NCBI GenBank assembly: GCA_017883345.1
Contig: JADGNT010000151.1
Span: forward strand, 1 to 9,068
DNA length: 9,068 nucleotides
Direction of reading: 5' to 3'
Source of the DNA: Candidatus Solibacter sp.
GTDB taxonomy: Bacteria > Acidobacteriota > Terriglobia > Bryobacterales > Bryobacteraceae
The notes beneath the pieces are model-generated. The model saw only the letters and a program-made list of their open reading frames with translations, searched no databases and was not told the DNA's origin. Positions 5,523-9,068 of the stretch are shown piece after piece. Numbering within the stretch: position 1 is the first letter of the stretch; each line of letters starts with the position of its first letter. Position numbers and translations under genes: made by a program.

Positions 5523-8216
5523 ATGGCGAATATCTTGAAGTCGGTTGTTGCCAAGCTGAACAACACCATGCGCGGGACGCTGGAGGACGCGGCCGGCCTG
5601 TGTTTGGCGCGCACCCATTATGATGTGGAGATCGAGCACTTCCTGACCAAGCTGCTGGAAGCGAGCGGCACGGATTTCGCCGGTATCGTCCAACACTTCG
5701 GCGTGGATAAGGCGCGTCTGGCCGGCGAGCTGGCGCGCAGCCTCGATAAACTCAAGAGCGGCAATGCGCGCTCGCCGGCGTTCAGCCCGTCGCTGTTCCG
5801 GATGCTGCGCGAGGCGTGGACGCTCGGCTCGCTGGAATTCGGCGCCGGACAGGTACGCTCGGGCACCGCAATCCTGGCGCTGGTGTCCGATGACGAGCTA
5901 TCGCGGCTGGTCCAGGACGCGAGCAAGGAGTTCCGCAAGATCGAGCCCGAGGCGTTGCGCAAGATACTTCCGGCGATCCTGGCGGATTCGCGCGAGTACA
6001 CCGCGGAAGCGGACGCAGCGCCCGGCCCAGGGGGCACCCCGGGTGCGGGTTCGGCGGGCGGCGCCAAGCCGGGCGGCAAGACGCAGAACCTGGATCAATA
6101 CACGGTGAATCTCACGGACAACGTGCGGAAGGGAAAGACCGATACCGTTCTGGGACGCGATTTCGAGATCCGTCAAATGGTGGACATTTTGACGCGGCGG
6201 CGGCAGAACAACCCGATCCTCACCGGCGAAGCGGGCGTGGGCAAGACCGCCATTGTCGAGGGTTTCGCGCAACGCATCGTGCAGGGTGACGTGCCGCCCA
6301 GTCTGCGCAACGTGACGGTCCGCACGCTGGATCTGGCGCTGCTGCAAGCGGGCGCCGGCATTAAGGGCGAGTTCGAAAACCGGCTCAAGGGGCTGGTGGA
6401 AGAAGTCAAGTCGTCTCCCACACCGATTATTCTCTTCATCGACGAGGCCCACACCATGATCGGGGCGGGCGGCGCCGCCGGCCAAAGCGATGCGGCCAAC
6501 ATTCTGAAGCCGGCCCTGGCGCGCGGCGAACTGCGCACCATCGCAGCCACCACGTGGACGGAATACAAGAAGTACTTCGAAAAGGATCCGGCGCTGGCGC
6601 GGCGCTTCCAGGTGGTAAAGGTGGAAGAGCCCACGGAAGCCAAGTGCCAGGTGATGCTGCGCGGCCTGGTCCCGGTGCTGGAAAAACACCACAGCGTGCG
6701 CATTCTGGATGAGGGGCTGGTGGCGGCGGTCAAATTCTCGCACCGTTATCTGGCCGACCGGCAGCTTCCCGATAAGGCGGTGAGCGTTCTGGATACGGCA
6801 TGCGCGCGCCTCGCCCTGGGGCAGAACGCGACGCCGCCGGCGATCGAAGACACCATCCGTCAGATCGACGATTGCACCGTACAGACGCGCATTCTGGAAC
6901 GGGAATCCGCCCTGGGAGCGGATCACGCCGAGGGACTGGCCGCCCTGGCCAAACACCAGGCGGCGATGGAAACCCGTCTGGCGGAATTACAGGAGCGCTG
7001 GGAGAAGGAGCGCGATCTGGTCGGCAAGATCCGCGAAGTCCGCGGCAAGCTGGAAGCCGCGCCCGCCGCCGCGCCGCCACCCGCGCCCGCCGCCGCGGGA
7101 GAAGAGACGGCTCAGCCGGTCGCCGCGGATGGGGATGCTCTGCGCGTGGAATTGTCCGCCTTAAATACCGAACTGGAACAGCTTCAGGGTGAGACCCCGC
7201 TGATGCGGGTTTGCGTGGACTCGCAGATCGTGGGCGAAGTGGTGGCTGCCTGGACGGGCATTCCCATCGGCAAGATGTTACGCGACGAAATGCAGACTGT
7301 GCTCACGCTGGAACGGCACCTGGGCCGCCGGGTGATCGGGCAGGATCACGCGCTGGGCATGCTCAGCGAGCGCATCCGCACGTCGAAAGCCGGGTTGGAA
7401 GATCCCGGCAAACCAATCGGCGTGTTCCTGCTGGTAGGGCCGAGCGGTGTCGGCAAGACGGAGACCGCGCTGGTGCTGGCGGACCTGCTGTACGGCGGCG
7501 AGCGCAACATGATCACCATCAACATGTCGGAGTTCCAGGAGGCGCACACGGTGTCCACGCTGAAGGGCTCGCCCCCCGGATACGTGGGTTACGGCGAGGG
7601 CGGCGTACTGACCGAAGCGGTGCGGCGCCGGCCCTATTCGGTGGTGCTGCTGGACGAGGTGGAGAAGGCGCATCCGGATGTGCTGGAGCTCTTCTTCCAG
7701 GTATTCGACAAGGGCAAGATGGAAGACGGCGAAGGCCGCGAGATCGATTTCAAAAACACCATCATCATTCTGACGTCCAACGCCGGCACCGACACCATCA
7801 TGAAGCTGACGGCGGACCCGGAGACCATGCCGAGCCCGGCCGGACTGGTGAAGGCCCTCAAGCCGGAGTTGAACAAGATTTTCAAGCCGGCCTTCCTGGG
7901 ACGCCTGGTGATTGTTCCCTACTTCCCGATTCGCGACGAAGCGATGAAGCTGATCGTCCGCCTCAAGCTGGGGAAAATTCAGCGCCGCATTCAGGAGACG
8001 CACCGGATCGCACTGACCCACGACGAAGCGCTGATCGAAGAGGTGGCGAAGCGCTGTACCGAGGTGGAGAGCGGGGCGCGCAACGTGGACAACATTCTGA
8101 CCAACACGCTGCTGCCGGAGATTTCGCGCCAGATCCTGGGACGTCTGGCGGAACGGCAGAAGCTGGCGCCGATTCACGTCACGATCGGCGGCGACGGCGT
8201 ATTTGTGTATAGGTAG
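5523..8216 (+). CDS. tssH: TssH (ClpV), AAA+ ATPase that disassembles the contracted T6SS sheath
   Basis: 897 residues, the normal size for ClpV. The N-domain (about 1-150) is of the ClpV/ClpB type and binds the TssC helix exposed on contracted sheath. A Gly/Pro/Ala-rich linker (about 163-189) leads to the first AAA+ module: Walker A GEAGVGKT (235-242), pore loop GAGIKGEF (277-284), Walker B IILFIDE (302-308) and arginine finger in ARRF (359-362). The middle domain (about 440-560) is charged and helical but contains an Ala/Pro-rich insert (512-537). The second module has Walker A GPSGVGKT (639-646), pore loop [13 protein letters not shown] (682-694), Walker B VVLLDE (707-712) and sensor-2 GAR (851-853). 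All key ATPase residues are present, so the enzyme should be active. The wording [14 protein letters not shown] and the position within the tss genes favour ClpV over the chaperone ClpB. Confidence 0.96.
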   Translation: MANILKSVVAKLNNTMRGTLEDAAGLCLARTHYDVEIEHFLTKLLEASGTDFAGIVQHFGVDKARLAGELARSLDKLKSGNARSPAFSPSLFRMLREAWTLGSLEFGAGQVRSGTAILALVSDDELSRLVQDASKEFRKIEPEALRKILPAILADSREYTAEADAAPGPGGTPGAGSAGGAKPGGKTQNLDQYTVNLTDNVRKGKTDTVLGRDFEIRQMVDILTRRRQNNPILTGEAGVGKTAIVEGFAQRIVQGDVPPSLRNVTVRTLDLALLQAGAGIKGEFENRLKGLVEEVKSSPTPIILFIDEAHTMIGAGGAAGQSDAANILKPALARGELRTIAATTWTEYKKYFEKDPALARRFQVVKVEEPTEAKCQVMLRGLVPVLEKHHSVRILDEGLVAAVKFSHRYLADRQLPDKAVSVLDTACARLALGQNATPPAIEDTIRQIDDCTVQTRILERESALGADHAEGLAALAKHQAAMETRLAELQERWEKERDLVGKIREVRGKLEAAPAAAPPPAPAAAGEETAQPVAADGDALRVELSALNTELEQLQGETPLMRVCVDSQIVGEVVAAWTGIPIGKMLRDEMQTVLTLERHLGRRVIGQDHALGMLSERIRTSKAGLEDPGKPIGVFLLVGPSGVGKTETALVLADLLYGGERNMITINMSEFQEAHTVSTLKGSPPGYVGYGEGGVLTEAVRRRPYSVVLLDEVEKAHPDVLELFFQVFDKGKMEDGEGREIDFKNTIIILTSNAGTDTIMKLTADPETMPSPAGLVKALKPELNKIFKPAFLGRLVIVPYFPIRDEAMKLIVRLKLGKIQRRIQETHRIALTHDEALIEEVAKRCTEVESGARNVDNILTNTLLPEISRQILGRLAERQKLAPIHVTIGGDGVFVYR

Positions 8217-8259
8217 GACAGGCCTCCCGGCCTGTCTCGACAGGCCGGGAGGCCTGTCC
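8216..8259. repeat. Perfect 21-bp inverted repeat (double hairpin) between clpV and vgrG
   Basis: The left arm 8216-8236 and right arm 8239-8259 are exact reverse complements with only TC between them. Each arm is itself a hairpin: GACAGGCC (8217-8224) pairs with GGCCTGTC (8229-8236) around TCCC, and 8239-8246 pairs with 8251-8258 around GGGA. The left arm starts on the last base of the clpV stop codon. The right arm ends four bases before the AAGGAGG of vgrG. There is no T-run, so a simple intrinsic terminator is not supported. It may dampen read-through or protect the upstream mRNA 3' end, as REP elements can. Its build matches the element before tssE. Confidence 0.9.
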
Positions 8260-8263
8260 CACT

Positions 8264-8270
8264 AAGGAGG
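8264..8270 (+). promoter_or_regulatory. Strong ribosome binding site of vgrG
   Basis: AAGGAGG, a near-perfect anti-16S match, lies 7 bases before ATG 8278. It is the strongest translation signal in the window and fixes the vgrG start. Confidence 0.85.
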
Positions 8271-8277
8271 AGATCTT

Positions 8278-9068
8278 ATGCCGTTCGAACAGACAGACCG
8301 GCCGATGAAGCTCACCACGCCTCTCGGCCCCGACGCCTTGATCCTGGGTGGGTTTTCAGGCCGGGAAGCCATCTCCCAAATGTTTCATTTCGAGTTGAAG
8401 ACGGTTTGGGAGGACAAGACCAAACTGCTGCCCTTTGACCAGTTGCTGGGCAAGAAGGTCACCGTGGAAATTTCTTCCCTCCACGACAAACGTTACTTCA
8501 ACGGCATCGTCTGCAAAGTGACACAGTACGAACGCGACGAGCACTTCACGTACTACAGTCTTGAGGTGGTGCCGGAACTATGGCTGCTCGATCGTAAATT
8601 GCGCAGCCGCACGTTCCAGCACATCAACGTACCCGACATCCTCAAGAAGTTGCTGACCGGCCTGGACGTGGCCTATCAGATCGATGGCGCCTTCGAGCCG
8701 CGCGAATACTGCGTGCAATACCGCGAAACCGACCTCGCCTTTGCCAGCCGCCTCATGGAAGAAGAGGGTATCTACTACTTCTTCAAGCACTCCTCCAGCA
8801 GCCACCAACTGGTACTCGCCAACACGCCGCAATCCCACCCGGCGGTGCCCTTTCTTCCCACGGTGATTTGGGAAGAGAGCGCGCACGCGTCGATGGAAGA
8901 AGACCGCGTGTTCGACTGGAGCAAGGGCCAGGAGATCCGCTCGGGCAAGTTCACCTCCTGGGACCACAAGTTCGAAATGCCCACCAAGCACCTGGAAGCC
9001 GATAAGACGATCATGGACTCGGTGACCGTGGGGACCGTGACCCACAAGTTGAAAGTGGCCAACAACGA
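8278..9068 (+). CDS. vgrG: VgrG (TssI), T6SS spike protein, N-terminal part (3' truncated by window)
   Basis: The frame opens at ATG 8278 and runs off the right edge, showing 263 residues. These cover most of the gp27-like base of VgrG. The hallmark REYCVQYRETDLAFASRLME (142-161) followed by EEGIYYFF (162-169) is the classic VgrG/phage late-control-D signature. The upstream ISQMFHFELKT (32-42) and FNGIVCKV (74-81) also fit the family. VgrG forms the trimeric tip of the Hcp tube, is assembled on the TssF-TssG-TssK baseplate and carries effectors or a PAAR cap. Whether this one has a C-terminal effector extension cannot be seen. It is separated from clpV by the 8216-8259 palindrome and has its own strong ribosome binding site, so its dosage may be set separately. 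Confidence 0.95.
   Translation, partial: MPFEQTDRPMKLTTPLGPDALILGGFSGREAISQMFHFELKTVWEDKTKLLPFDQLLGKKVTVEISSLHDKRYFNGIVCKVTQYERDEHFTYYSLEVVPELWLLDRKLRSRTFQHINVPDILKKLLTGLDVAYQIDGAFEPREYCVQYRETDLAFASRLMEEEGIYYFFKHSSSSHQLVLANTPQSHPAVPFLPTVIWEESAHASMEEDRVFDWSKGQEIRSGKFTSWDHKFEMPTKHLEADKTIMDSVTVGTVTHKLKVANN

Noticed and set aside
7211..8212. A 333-codon plus-strand frame inside clpV
   Set aside because: It is the +1 reading of the second AAA+ module of ClpV. The sequence is Gly/Arg/His-rich with no motif, while the clpV frame carries intact Walker A and B and pore-loop motifs.
5523..8216. General chaperone ClpB instead of ClpV
   Set aside because: The location inside an unbroken tss gene run, the shortened middle domain and the ClpV-like N-terminal helix before the Clp repeats favour TssH. 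ClpB would not be expected between tssG and vgrG.
8216..8259. Classical Rho-independent terminator after clpV
   Set aside because: The stem is very strong, but it is followed by CACTAAGGAGG with no T-run, so it does not meet the standard form. I list it as a repeat with possible effects on transcript ends.

Overview
The window is one contiguous, same-strand (+) piece of a type VI secretion system (T6SS) structural cluster. It comes from a GC-rich Gram-negative-type bacterium. Codon third positions are mostly G/C, Shine-Dalgarno sites are of the AGGAG type, and two starts are GTG. I cannot fix the taxon. The gene style (long VasJ-like TssA, TagJ-family gene beside tssA, REP-like palindromes between genes) would suit a soil Acidobacteriota or a proteobacterium; Acidobacteriota (Solibacter/Bryobacter type) is a low-confidence guess.

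Layout: 1-201 is the C-terminal end of a TagJ/ImpE-like accessory protein. It overlaps tssA (185-2017). A 156-base gap (2018-2173) holds an elaborate palindromic repeat. Then come tssE (2174-2674), tssF (2664-4505) and tssG (4469-5503), which overlap one another, and tssH/clpV (5523-8216) after 19 bases. A second perfect palindrome (8216-8259) begins on the last base of the clpV stop codon. It is followed by a strong ribosome binding site and the 5' part of vgrG/tssI (8278 to the window end, open).

Function: TssE, TssF and TssG are core baseplate wedge proteins. TssA caps and organises baseplate and sheath assembly. ClpV disassembles the contracted sheath, TagJ proteins are known to link ClpV and the sheath, and VgrG is the spike tip. 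Sheath genes (tssB, tssC), hcp, tssK and the membrane complex (tssJLM) are not in the window and presumably lie outside it. Any effector/immunity genes would most likely follow vgrG.

No gene here looks novel. The most interesting non-coding signal is the pair of intergenic palindromes. Each is built from two hairpins in inverted orientation with 8-bp stems and 4-base loops, and the two share a GTGGGACAG edge. In the first, the two hairpins differ only by paired (compensatory) changes. They look like a REP-type repeat family placed at the two real breaks in an otherwise tightly packed operon.
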